DNA of 37,868 bases from Candidatus Desulfovibrio intestinipullorum (GTDB taxonomy: Bacteria; Desulfobacterota; Desulfovibrionia; Desulfovibrionales; Desulfovibrionaceae): contig DXHV01000072.1 of NCBI GenBank assembly GCA_019113165.1, positions 1 to 37,868 on the forward strand, in the 5' to 3' direction. Positions 7,083 through 15,032 of the stretch are shown one piece after another. A program made the translations under genes and the position numbers. How positions within the stretch are numbered: position 1 is the first letter of the stretch; each line of letters begins with the position of its first letter. The notes under the pieces are model-generated. The model was not told the DNA's origin. It saw only the letters and a list, made by a program, of their open reading frames with translations, and did no database searches.

Positions 7083-9509
7083 TCAGAGGATCAGGTTGTC
7101 CACCCGGCAGATGAAGCGGCGCGGCGGCGTGGTCAGGTTCATGGCGGAGACGAGCTGCCTGAAGCTGTCCGTGTCCTCCTTGCTGAAGGCGGCGAGCCGT
7201 TCCTCGGCTGCGGGTTCGCCAAAGAAGCGGGCCCGGTCCAGACAGAAGAAGAGGAGCAGCGGCAGGGACGTTTCCACCAGCTCGTACATGTCGGGCACCT
7301 CTTCCGCTGGCAGGGTCTTGCGCCTGGGCGTCCGCTCAAGCCGATCGAGGCAGACCTCTGCTGCCCGGATCAGAATCCGGCTTGCTCCCGTCTCCTCCCA
7401 GGCGTCCCATGCCTTGTCCTCGTTCTCTGCCGCCAGACGCTGCAGCTCGCTGGCAAGGAAGAGGAAGGTCCCGGCATCGGCCGTGGCCTGGGCAAGGATC
7501 AGGGCGTTCGCGAGGTCCATGCCGGCCAGTTCGGCCCGCAGCTCCAGGCTGCTCGTTGTCCAGAGGCCTTCGGGATCGTCCTTCACGTCCTCCTCGTTCT
7601 GGAGATACTTCGACGGATCCCCTGCCGAGTCGAAGAGCCGCTCCTGCCATCTGTCATCCCAGTACCTTTTGTCTGCACGGCCCTCTGCCCAGGCCTCTTC
7701 TTCCCGGGCAAGTTCCCGGGGATCTTCCGCGACAAGCCCTTCCAGGCAGGCGACGACAGAGCAGGCCTGGCACAGGCAGTCCTGGTCCTGGCGGCCGCAC
7801 CACTCGAAGAGATCCGTCAGATCGTACCCGGCCAGGCGCCAGGGACTGGTCACCTTCTGTTCGGAGAACGCCAGCGTCTCTTCCGGGCCTCCCTGTTGAA
7901 GGAGGCGCAGGCCCTGCACGGCCATGGCCCTGGGTTCGAGGTATCTGCAGCCCTCCTCGACCCAGTCTCTGCCCTGGTAGGGCCCTGCCTTGCAGCCGTA
8001 GAGGCCGCGGCCGGTGATGTCGGCCAGGAGCCCCAGGGCCGGCAGAAAGTGGTTGGTCGCGGCCAGGGCAAGGAGCTCCAGGGCACGCTCCACATCCCTC
8101 TCGTGCCCGCCAAGCCCGTGCAGGGCCAGGAGGCCCTGCATGTAGAGGCGTCCGCTCGCTTCGAGCACTACGGCATCCGTGGTCTCCAGCCACTCATCCT
8201 GGTAGAGCAGGCCCTCGTTGCAGACAAGGCCCTGCCAGAGATAGCCCGTGAGGAGCCGGACATCGTCGTTGTAGAAACGGAGGAGCTGCACCACGCGCTC
8301 CTCGTCGGGCAGGCGCAGATTGTCCTTGCCCGAATGCGGCAGCATGGCCAGAAGCCGCAGGGCATTGCGCTCTCCATACCCCTGCTCCTCTTCCAGCTCC
8401 CTGCAGTCGAGCAGCCTCTGGTAGCCCCTCTTTTCCTGGCCGTGGCGGAAATCGTGCAGGGCACTCAGGCAGTGCAGGAGGGGCAGGGAGGGATCCTCCT
8501 CCAGGATATCGCGGACATCCGACATGACAAGCTTCTGGTCCAGCGGAGGCAGGGGCGGCTCCAGGGCGCCGAAGTACAGGACCCAGAGCATGCAGGAGAG
8601 GGCCGTGGCCGATTCCTTGTCGGCATGATGGCTCAGCAGCGTGCAGGCCTGGTCAGCCAGGGGCAGGGTCCAGAAGGCAGGGCGTCCGGCCAGGAGCAGG
8701 ATCAGTTCGTGCAGGGCTTCCCAGCTGCCCTTCAGGGCATGCCGGTAGAGCTTCTCCAGGAGGGCCTCCTCTTCCTCTGCAGAGAGGGGCAGGAAGGTGC
8801 CCCTGCGCAGTTCCCGGGCAAGCAGCACAACGCAGGACTCGATGTCGAGCTCCATGCCCCGGACAAGCCAGTGGCACTGCTCCGAGGTGGTTGTTCTGCC
8901 GTCCTCGCGCAGCAGCCAGAAGCTGACAAAGCGTGGCGCCTGCTTGAAAAACTCCACAAAGGCCGCCGGAAAGTCTTGTTCGCAGGCGGCTTCCAGGGCT
9001 GTCAGGCCAAGGGCTCTGCCCCTGGCTGTCTCCCTTTCCTCGTCGGAGAGTTCTTCCTTTCCGGAATGCAGAAGCTGCGCCTCGCCAAGGAAGAGCTCTT
9101 CGTAGCGCCGCAGGGACTCCTTGTGCGCCTCGCAGGTGGCACTCCCTGCAAAGGCCTCGTCCAGACGGCGCATCCCGGGGGCTGTGTCCCAGGGGGTCCG
9201 GGGCTCCATGCCGTAGGCGCAGAGCGCTGCGGCCGAACCGAGCTCAAGCCCCTGGCACAGACCGGCTGCCCAGGCCTCTTCATTCTGCTTTTTCAGGCGG
9301 ACAAACTCGCGAAATGCCTGGCACTCGATGTCGGGCCCGTGTTCCTGCTGCCAGATCTGCACGAGTTCGCCGGCATCGGGCAGGCCTTCGAAAAGGGGCT
9401 TGCAGGAGAGGCCCTTTTCGCGATTCTGGGTCTTTTGCCGGCGGCGTTCCCTTCTCTTGCGGGCATCCTGTGCCTTGCGGGAACCTTTCTTGCTGGTCTT
9501 TTTTTTCAT
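7083..9509 (-). CDS. Large basic-tailed helical-repeat protein, paralog copy 4 (808 aa)
   Basis: Same unrecognised family. The chosen start ATG 9507-9509 gives the family N-terminus MKKKTSKKGSRK, matching copies 1 and 5. The frame stays open for 127 more codons upstream, but that stretch is proline-rich with no similarity to relatives. The Shine-Dalgarno sequence is poor. Order of parts: basic tail, GLPDAGELVQIWQQEHG, CQGLELGSAAALCAYGME, GLTALEAACEQDFPAAFVEFF, Sel1-like repeats near residues 465-500 (LLALHGLGGHERDVERALELL), CGRQDQDCLCQAC near residue 575, then the conserved CLDRARFFGEPAAEERLAAF, and the end NLTTPPRRFICRVDNLIL. It has its own promoter at 9796-9824 and probably heads an operon with copies 3, 2 and 1. 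Confidence 0.82.
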   Translation of the reverse strand: MKKKTSKKGSRKAQDARKRRERRRQKTQNREKGLSCKPLFEGLPDAGELVQIWQQEHGPDIECQAFREFVRLKKQNEEAWAAGLCQGLELGSAAALCAYGMEPRTPWDTAPGMRRLDEAFAGSATCEAHKESLRRYEELFLGEAQLLHSGKEELSDEERETARGRALGLTALEAACEQDFPAAFVEFFKQAPRFVSFWLLREDGRTTTSEQCHWLVRGMELDIESCVVLLARELRRGTFLPLSAEEEEALLEKLYRHALKGSWEALHELILLLAGRPAFWTLPLADQACTLLSHHADKESATALSCMLWVLYFGALEPPLPPLDQKLVMSDVRDILEEDPSLPLLHCLSALHDFRHGQEKRGYQRLLDCRELEEEQGYGERNALRLLAMLPHSGKDNLRLPDEERVVQLLRFYNDDVRLLTGYLWQGLVCNEGLLYQDEWLETTDAVVLEASGRLYMQGLLALHGLGGHERDVERALELLALAATNHFLPALGLLADITGRGLYGCKAGPYQGRDWVEEGCRYLEPRAMAVQGLRLLQQGGPEETLAFSEQKVTSPWRLAGYDLTDLFEWCGRQDQDCLCQACSVVACLEGLVAEDPRELAREEEAWAEGRADKRYWDDRWQERLFDSAGDPSKYLQNEEDVKDDPEGLWTTSSLELRAELAGMDLANALILAQATADAGTFLFLASELQRLAAENEDKAWDAWEETGASRILIRAAEVCLDRLERTPRRKTLPAEEVPDMYELVETSLPLLLFFCLDRARFFGEPAAEERLAAFSKEDTDSFRQLVSAMNLTTPPRRFICRVDNLIL

Positions 9510-9795
9510 GGGAAACAGTCCGTGGTGTTGGGGTGAAGGGGTGAGGGCAGGTGCCGGACAATGCGAACAATGCGAAAATGCGGAAAATGAGGAATGACGC
9601 GGGGCGGAAGGATTGCTGCCTGCCCCCGGGCAGGGAAGGGCGCCCGTGTCCTGGCAGGAGAAGGGAGAGGCTGCTTTCGCAGGGGGAGCGAAAGGCATGG
9701 GAAAGGGCGAGGGAGGCCCCTTAAGCGAGGCATGACTTTGCGTGAAGGGGAGACGAAGGGCGCGGGGTGGGTGCCGGGCGTGCTGTCCAGGTGGC

Positions 9796-9824
9796 ATAGT
9801 ACGGCTATCAGGGGGCAATGGCAA
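9796..9824 (-). promoter_or_regulatory. Promoter of paralog copy 4
   Basis: Reading the minus strand, TTGCCA (9819-9824) and TACTAT (9796-9801) are 17 bp apart. The same arrangement (TTACCA, 17 bp, TACTAT) lies at the corresponding place before copy 5, which supports function. It implies a leader of nearly 280 nt. Confidence 0.6.
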
Positions 9825-10036
9825 ACCCCGGAAGCGTGGCCCCGGGAGCATGGCAGGTGATGAGCGGGTGCTGTCTCTTTGTGACGGCAAAAAAGCCGGC
9901 CTTGAGCTGTGTTCCTGAACATCCGCCTGGACATCCGGCTGAGCATCCGGCCTGCAGACCTGTCAGTGGAGCGCATATGAGATGTGCTCGCTGTTGTTGT
10001 GCGACAATGAGGAATCACCAGAAACGTCATGAAGCC

Positions 10037-10050
10037 CCCACTTCCGTGGG
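10037..10050. repeat. Small hairpin at the breakpoint of copy 5, IS200/IS605-like
   Basis: The stem CCCAC / GTGGG has a 4-base loop. On the minus strand it is followed by GGCTTCA, like the GCTTCA after the hairpin at the left window edge. It lies where copy 5 loses similarity to its relatives. It may be a remnant end of an IS200/IS605 element, but the match is short. Confidence 0.3.
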
Positions 10051-10820
10051 AGAGTTGTTCCGTCCTCGCGTGCAACAGTCACGAACTTGAAGAGCGGAAC
10101 GTTTTCCGGGTAGGCCACAAGGGCGGCAGGAAAGCCCTGTGCACAGGAAAGATCAAGGGCCATCATGCCCAGGGCCTGGGCCTGTATGGCCTCGGGCGTC
10201 GCCCTGACCTTGTCGAAGGAGCCTTCCATGCTGCTGATCAGGCAGTCCTCGCCCCGCACAAAGCCCAGCAGCCTGGCATCATTTTCAATAGCGGAATGGA
10301 ACGTCTCGTAGACCCTCTGCCTGTGGGTGGAAAACAGGGAGCTGTCCAGAAAGGCCTGATCCATGCGGCGCAGCCTGGTCGTCTGCGTGTTGGGAAAAAT
10401 TATCCGCTCCATGCCGTAGCTAGCGAGTGCGGCTGCGGACCCGCGGCTCAGGCCCGCGCAGACCCTAAAGCGGTTTACTCTTGAAAGATGCAATACAAAT
10501 CATCGCAAATAATAGTGATTTCAATGTATTGCAGTAATGAGCCTTGTTAAGTTTGAACAGTAATGCACTCTAGCGGTCCAGGCATCCTCATCCTCCTTCC
10601 TGAGGCGGACAAGCTGCAGGTAGTCCCGACTTTCGCTGCTCGCTCCATGCTCCTCTTCCCAGAATTTCACGCTCTGGACGGGATCCGGCGTGCCCTCGTA
10701 GAGCGCGCCAACGCGCATCCTTATGGTGGAGGTGGAGGGAGATCTTTTCTTGAGCCGTTCCTTTCTTCTGGCGGCGGCCTGTGACTTGCGGGAAGTGTTT
10801 TTGCTGGTCTTTTTTTTCAT
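10045..10820 (-). pseudogene. Disrupted paralog copy 5
   Basis: The N-terminal part starts at ATG 10818-10820 (MKKKTSKNTSRKSQ) and reads through SVKFWEEEHG to EDEDAWTARV, then enters an AT-rich insertion and stops near 10521. Similarity resumes in another frame at RVCAGLSRGSAAALASYGMER (about 10470) and continues through FPAALVAYPENVPLFKF to REDGTTL, where it ends near 10045. The gene is therefore broken twice: by an 89-bp MITE-like insertion and by loss of the C-terminal three quarters. The N-terminal 75 codons are intact. The promoter at 11095-11123 is retained. Confidence 0.8.
10475..10563. mobile_element. MITE-like 89-bp AT-rich insertion in copy 5
   Basis: The ends are imperfect inverted repeats TTACTCTTGAAA (10475-10486) and, as reverse complement of 10552-10563, TTACTGTTCAAA (10 of 12). 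Inside lies a second inverted pair, TGCAATACA / TGTATTGCA. The flanks carry an imperfect direct repeat (CTAAAGCGGT at 10465-10474, CTCTAGCGGT at 10568-10577), consistent with a target duplication, and comparison with paralogs shows the interruption falls exactly here in the codons for ARV-C. It encodes nothing. The parent transposon is unknown. Confidence 0.65.
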
Positions 10821-11094
10821 GGCGCAGGGCCTTTGTTTTGATTGTGAGTGGTCATGTCTGCCTTTGCAGGAACGTCCTGGACTGGCGAACAGGTCGAGAG
10901 AACCAGTCCCCTTTGTCAGAGGGCAGGAGCCTGAGGCAATGAGCATGCGGCGGACCATGCGGCAGCGAGGGGACGGAACGGGCAGATCCCTGCTTCCTGT
11001 GAACGGGCTTGAGCGAGGCAGGCTGCCTGGCAGGGATCGGGCAGATCAGGGGATCCGGAGATTGCGGCTTGTGCCTGGCTCCTGTCCGAATGGC

Positions 11095-11123
11095 ATAGTA
11101 TGGACATGAGGAGGCCTTGGTAA
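11095..11123 (-). promoter_or_regulatory. Promoter of paralog copy 5
   Basis: On the minus strand, TTACCA (11118-11123) and TACTAT (11095-11100) are separated by 17 bp. The context TGGCATAGTA around the -10 element is shared with the copy 4 promoter. Confidence 0.55.
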
Positions 11124-11181
11124 CCGCCTGGAGCGTGCCCTGATACGTGGGTGCTGTCCGAGGGAAGTTTCTTGTGACAGC

Positions 11182-11219
11182 AAAAAAGCTCTCCGAAGGA
11201 TGTTGCCTTGCGGAGAGCT
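11182..11219 (-). terminator. Rho-independent terminator downstream of the aldolase fragment
   Basis: On the minus strand, AGCTCTCCG pairs with CGGAGAGCT, followed by TTTTTTG. It lies 46 bp past the stop of the fragment at 11266 and insulates it from the copy 5 promoter just beyond. Confidence 0.85.
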
Positions 11220-11265
11220 TCAGCGCCTGGAGAGAAGGACGCCCTGTTGTTTTCTGTCCTGTGTC

Positions 11266-11607
11266 CTAGCCGGCAAGCTGCGTGGCCGTGTTCAGGATGA
11301 GATCCCTGCCCGGTGCCTTGCGATCCTGTGCCGAGACCGCCACCACCAGTTTGAAGAGGTCCACGTTCTTTTCCCGGGCTACTTCATTGAGGGTCTTTGT
11401 CAGGCTGGAATGGCAGCCTGCGTAGCCAAAGGTGAGATCCAGGGGCGAGACGGAGGGCACATAGTTGTGCTGCTTCATGGCCGGAACCAGCTCGTCCTCG
11501 ATGAAGTGCAGCATGCCGTACAGGTCGCCGGTCTTCACGCCCAGACGATAAACTGAAAGACGGTTCGAGCCTGTGGAGGGATCGAACCGTCTTCCAGTCA
11601 ATGACAA
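11266..11607 (-). pseudogene. 3' fragment of a 4-hydroxy-2-oxovalerate aldolase-like gene
   Basis: The roughly 95 C-terminal residues match the C-terminal communication domain of DmpG/HMGL-like aldolases: LGVKTGDLYGMLHFIEDELV, then LTFGYAGCHSSLTKTL (compare LTLGYAGVYSSFLLHA), then RDLILNTATQLA at the end. The TIM-barrel catalytic part is absent. The frame opens only at a TTG near 11605, and the first residues come from a 17-bp inverted repeat rather than aldolase sequence. It is probably a decayed remnant whose 5' part was lost by insertion or deletion at the inverted repeat. A terminator still follows it. Confidence 0.65.
11552..11598. repeat. 17-bp inverted repeat at the aldolase breakpoint
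   Basis: ACTGAAAGACGGTTCGA (11552-11568) and the reverse complement of 11582-11598 agree at 16 of 17 positions around a 13-base spacer. No T-tract follows on either strand, so it is not a classical terminator. It marks the edge of recognisable aldolase sequence. Confidence 0.75.
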
Positions 11608-11675
11608 TGACCTGACCGGGCAGGCCCGGGGACATCATATATATGGTCCGGGACAGCCCCTCAGGCCGTCTCGTG

Positions 11676-12311
11676 CTAGCGGATGAAGTTGGTCATGGCC
11701 GAGCGCTCGAAGGCGGGGTAGGGCACGCCGTTCTTTTTGCCCTCGGCAAAGCAGCGCATCATCCAGATCATGTTGCGGGCCAGGTTGCGCATGGTCTGCA
11801 TGCCTTCGGCATCCTTGGGCGCGTCTTCGGCATTGCGGCCAAAGACCATGTTCCAGTAGGTGGAGCCTGCCACGGGCATCTGGGCAATGCCGAAGTACTT
11901 GTTGATGGCATCGATGGTGGCCGTGTTGCCGGCACGCCTGGCCACGGCCACGGCAGCGGCGGGCTTGTGCCTGAAGGCAGAGTAGCCGTCACAGCCGGCG
12001 CTGAAGAAGGCCCTGTCCAGGAAGGAGAAGAGGCGGCCGCTGGGGTGGGCAAAGTAGACGGGGGAGGCAAAGACAAAGCCGTCGGCTTCCCTGGCCTTCT
12101 GCACAAACTCGTTCACGCCGTCGTCATCAAAGACGCACTGGCCTTTCTTGCCACAGGCGCCGCACTGCAGGCAGTCGGCCAGGGGCGCTGCACCGGTCTG
12201 GATGATTTCGGTCTCGATGCCGTCCTTTTCGAACACGGAAACCATTTCGTTGAGGGCCATCATGGTGGTGCCGTTCACATGGCTGCTGCCATTCACAAGA
12301 AGGACTTTCAT
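11676..12311 (-). CDS. Iron-sulfur flavoprotein / NADPH-dependent FMN reductase-like protein
   Basis: The 211-aa protein has a flavodoxin-like fold. It starts at MKVLLVNGSSHVNGTT, the phosphate-binding loop for FMN, behind AGGAGA. Residues near 47-59 read CLQCGACGKKGQC, a C-x2-C-x2-C-x5-C motif typical of the iron-sulfur flavoprotein family, where it carries a 4Fe-4S cluster. ASPVYFAHPSGRLFSFLDRAFF is the conserved segment after the second strand. These proteins move electrons in anaerobes, often linked to oxygen or peroxide handling. The exact partner is unknown. It is monocistronic as far as can be seen. Confidence 0.85.
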   Translation of the reverse strand: MKVLLVNGSSHVNGTTMMALNEMVSVFEKDGIETEIIQTGAAPLADCLQCGACGKKGQCVFDDDGVNEFVQKAREADGFVFASPVYFAHPSGRLFSFLDRAFFSAGCDGYSAFRHKPAAAVAVARRAGNTATIDAINKYFGIAQMPVAGSTYWNMVFGRNAEDAPKDAEGMQTMRNLARNMIWMMRCFAEGKKNGVPYPAFERSAMTNFIR

Positions 12312-12699
12312 AGGAATCTCCTGAAACTGCAAAGGAAAGAAGGGCTGGATCGGGTGGAAGCCCGGGCTTCTGGGGAAGGATCGCCCGGGCCCGGCAGGGG
12401 ATCTGCTTCCCCGGGCACGTCCCGCAAAAGGGTGATGAAGCCAATACAAAAACTGTGCCGGACTTGTGCTGCCTGACGCTGTCAGGGCGGGTCCGGCAGG
12501 GAAAAGGCGCAAAAATTCATGTTCCCGAAAGGAGAAACTAGATCGCAGCGGCCCTTTGTCCAGAGGGGAAGGCAAAAAATATCAGGAAAGTGCCGGTACT
12601 TGCCAGAGCCTTGGAGATGAGGCGGCACAATGTGGCAGGGCGTGCCTTCACAAGGATGTCACAGGAGAAACACCGCATTGGCACAAGAAATATGACGAG

Positions 12700-12728
12700 C
12701 TGTCAATCTGCTGCCATCTGTCTGTCGC
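12700..12728 (+). promoter_or_regulatory. Pho-box-like triple repeat upstream of the OlsF-like gene
   Basis: CTGTCAA, CTGCCAT and CTGTCGC start at 12700, 12711 and 12722, an 11-bp period with 4-bp spacers. This is the geometry of PhoB sites (CTGTCAT direct repeats). It lies 100 bp before the start codon of a gene whose relatives replace phospholipids. No strong -10 hexamer was identified. Confidence 0.5.
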
Positions 12729-12827
12729 GCAGCGCAGACAGGATGCAGCCCATCCGAAACGGCATCAATTTCCCAACTTTCCCCATCCAAGCACTCCATT
12801 TCAGCACTTCCTGCAAAGGAGCACGTC

Positions 12828-14639
12828 ATGTCGCAGCAGGTCTCTGTTCTCCCTATGCAAGATTTCTGTCAGGGCAGCGGGCGTCTGGTACACGCGCTGC
12901 TTGAGGCGAGCAATATTTCCTTGCCCGGACCGGTCTGTCAGGCTGTCTCCGGCCTCCTGGGCCTGAATGCCCTGGGCGATCTCTACACCCAGGTGCGCAA
13001 CTGCGGCAGTGCCGATGAGATGGCTCTGAAGACCCTGCAGGACCTGAACGTCACGGTCGAGGCAGACTTTGCCAGCATTCCTGCCAAAGGACCCCTGGTC
13101 ATTGTCTCCAACCACCCCTTCGGCATGCTGGAAGGACTCGTTCTGATGGCTCATTTAAGCCAGGTGCGCCCTGATGTGCGCATCCTGGCCAACAACATAC
13201 TCGACAAGCTGGCAGGCCTCCCCGAGCTGCGGGTCCTGAAGGATCGCCTTGTGCCCATCGATGTGGCCGACGGAGCCGATGCTGCCAGCAATCTGCCCGG
13301 ACTGCGGGCCGCCCTGCGCCACCTGGAAGAGGGCGGCGCCCTGGTGGTCTTTCCGGCCGGAACCGTGTCCCACTGGCAGAAAGGCCAGGGCATCAGCGAC
13401 CCCTACTGGCGCACCACGGCCCTGCGCCTGAGCGAGCGCTGCAAGGCCAGGGTTGTGCCGCTGCACTTTGCCGGCCGCAACTCCCTGCCCTTCTGTCTGG
13501 CAGGCCTGGTCCATCCCACCCTGCGCACCCTGCTGCTGCCCAGGGAGCTCCTCAACAAGAGGGGCTGCACGGTGCGTGTGCGCTCCGGTGCGGTCATTGA
13601 CAACGACACGCTCAACATTCTGCCGTCCTCGAAGCTGCGCAACGGCTATCTGCGCATGTGCTGCTACGCCCTGCGCGACGTGAAGCAGCAGCGCCAGGAC
13701 AAGGCCGGCATGCAGCCCATAGCGAGCCACGCCGACAGGGAACAGGTGGCCCGGGCCCTGGAGGCCCTGCCCAGCGAAAATCATCTGGTGACCCAGGGCG
13801 ACTACAGGCTCTATGTTTTCAAGGGCCAGGACGAGGACTTCCTCCTCTCCGAAATCGGCATTGCCAGGGAAGAGACCTTCAGGCCCTGCGGCGAGGGCAC
13901 GGGCAATGCCAGGGACCTGGACGACTACGACAGGCACTACTACCACCTGCTGCTCTGGAATGCCAGGGATCAGGCCATTGCCGGCGCCTACCGCCTGGGC
14001 CTTGTGCCGGAAATCCTGCGCATGCCGAAGCGCAGCAGAGGCATGTACAGCGCAAGCCTCTTTGCCATGGATCCGCGATTCCTGGAGCGCTACGGCCGCA
14101 ACGGCCTGGAGCTGGGCCGGGCTCTGGTCACGGCGCCCTACCAGCGCGACTTCTACCCCCTGCTCCTGCTCTGGAAGGGCATTGCCGCCTTTATCTGCCG
14201 GCACAACCTGCGCTACCTGTTCGGTCCGGCCAGCCTGAGCCTGGACGCCTCTCCGGCCAGCCTGGACCTCATCACCACCATGCTGGCCAGCCAGTACGCC
14301 AGCCCCGAGCTCGACGGCCTTGTGAAGGGCCGCAAGAAGCCCAAGGCCAAGCGCCACGACGACGCCCAGACGGCCATCCTGGCAGCCATACGCAACAGGG
14401 AAATCGACTTCAAGGGCGTGGACAGGCTCGTCCGCGTGCAGGACGAGGGCCGCGGCATTCCGGTCCTCTTCAGGCACTACCTGCAGCTCAACGGCAAGAT
14501 TGCCGCCTTCCATTGCGACTACAGCTTCAACACCCTTGATGCCTTCCTCTTCGTGGATCTGCCCAAGGCGCCGGTCTCCAAGCTCAAACGCTACATGGGC
14601 GATGCCGAGGCAAAGGACTACCTGAAGAAGCAGGCCTGA
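12828..14639 (+). CDS. olsF: OlsF-like bifunctional acyltransferase for ornithine lipids
   Basis: The 603-aa protein joins two acyltransferases. Residues about 60-290 form a PlsC/LPLAT domain with the catalytic NHPFGMLEG (His96) and the acceptor-site segment FPAGTVSHW near 175. Residues about 325-600 form an acyl-ACP-dependent GNAT domain of the OlsB type (EIGIAREETFRPCGEGTG, then LLLWNARDQAIAGAYRLG). In OlsF proteins the GNAT part N-acylates ornithine and the PlsC part adds the second acyl chain, giving phosphorus-free ornithine lipids at the inner membrane. Start ATG follows AAAGGAG. A terminator at 14754-14797 ends the transcript. The domain order is seen; the substrate is inferred from the family. 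Confidence 0.8.
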   Translation: MSQQVSVLPMQDFCQGSGRLVHALLEASNISLPGPVCQAVSGLLGLNALGDLYTQVRNCGSADEMALKTLQDLNVTVEADFASIPAKGPLVIVSNHPFGMLEGLVLMAHLSQVRPDVRILANNILDKLAGLPELRVLKDRLVPIDVADGADAASNLPGLRAALRHLEEGGALVVFPAGTVSHWQKGQGISDPYWRTTALRLSERCKARVVPLHFAGRNSLPFCLAGLVHPTLRTLLLPRELLNKRGCTVRVRSGAVIDNDTLNILPSSKLRNGYLRMCCYALRDVKQQRQDKAGMQPIASHADREQVARALEALPSENHLVTQGDYRLYVFKGQDEDFLLSEIGIAREETFRPCGEGTGNARDLDDYDRHYYHLLLWNARDQAIAGAYRLGLVPEILRMPKRSRGMYSASLFAMDPRFLERYGRNGLELGRALVTAPYQRDFYPLLLLWKGIAAFICRHNLRYLFGPASLSLDASPASLDLITTMLASQYASPELDGLVKGRKKPKAKRHDDAQTAILAAIRNREIDFKGVDRLVRVQDEGRGIPVLFRHYLQLNGKIAAFHCDYSFNTLDAFLFVDLPKAPVSKLKRYMGDAEAKDYLKKQA

Positions 14640-14753
14640 GCAGGGGGCTGCCGAGCCTGCCTTCTTCACAAGACTGTCCCCAGGACACATCAACGGCCCC
14701 TCCTTAAAGGAAATCCTTCTTAACAAAACCCTCCTTACGAAACCCTCCTTGCG

Positions 14754-14797
14754 AAAACCCTGCTGCGTGCCTCTCTCTCCAGGCAGCAGGGTTTTTT
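14754..14797 (+). terminator. Rho-independent terminator after the OlsF-like gene
   Basis: AAAACCCTGCTGC pairs with GCAGCAGGGTTTT, with a T6 tail. It lies about 115 bp after the stop codon. Directly before it CCCTCCTT-type units are repeated. Confidence 0.88.
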
Positions 14798-14839
14798 CAT
14801 GCCCGGCAACAATGATCAAAAGGCGCGGCGTGAGCGTTC

Positions 14840-14905
14840 TTCACACGTTCTTCACACCCTCTTCACGTCTTTTCAACCGCTTCTCCACCATTTCTCCATG
14901 CAAGG
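14840..14905 (+). repeat. Six-fold 11-bp direct repeat, candidate regulator site
   Basis: Units begin at 14840, 14851, 14862, 14873, 14884 and 14895. The first two read TTCACACGTTC and TTCACACCCTC, and later units decay towards TCCACCATTTC. An 11-bp period of direct repeats is typical of OmpR/PhoB-family response-regulator sites. The array lies between the OlsF terminator and the PlcP-like gene. A lone CTGTCAT follows at 14979. Confidence 0.55.
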
Positions 14906-15032
14906 ACAGTGCGGATCTGGCATATGAGGGCACAGCAGCAAGGCAGGCTTCCTGCCTGCCGGATCTGCCGCAAGGAAACTGTCATAAGGGAACTGCCAGC
15001 CTGGGCACTGGCATGTAAGGAGGGCTGCAGCC

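Noticed and set aside
4364..9536. Very long plus-strand open frames (605 and 849 codons) opposite paralog copies 3 and 4
   Set aside because: They mirror the minus-strand genes, have no domain or ribosome site, and are expected in GC-rich DNA where antisense stops are rare.
9510..9890. 127-codon N-terminal extension of paralog copy 4
   Set aside because: The extension is Pro/Ser-rich, not shared by other copies, and reaches beyond the likely promoter.
11561..11590. tRNA T-arm because of GGTTCGA on both strands
   Set aside because: No acceptor, anticodon or D arms can be built around it; it is simply an inverted repeat.
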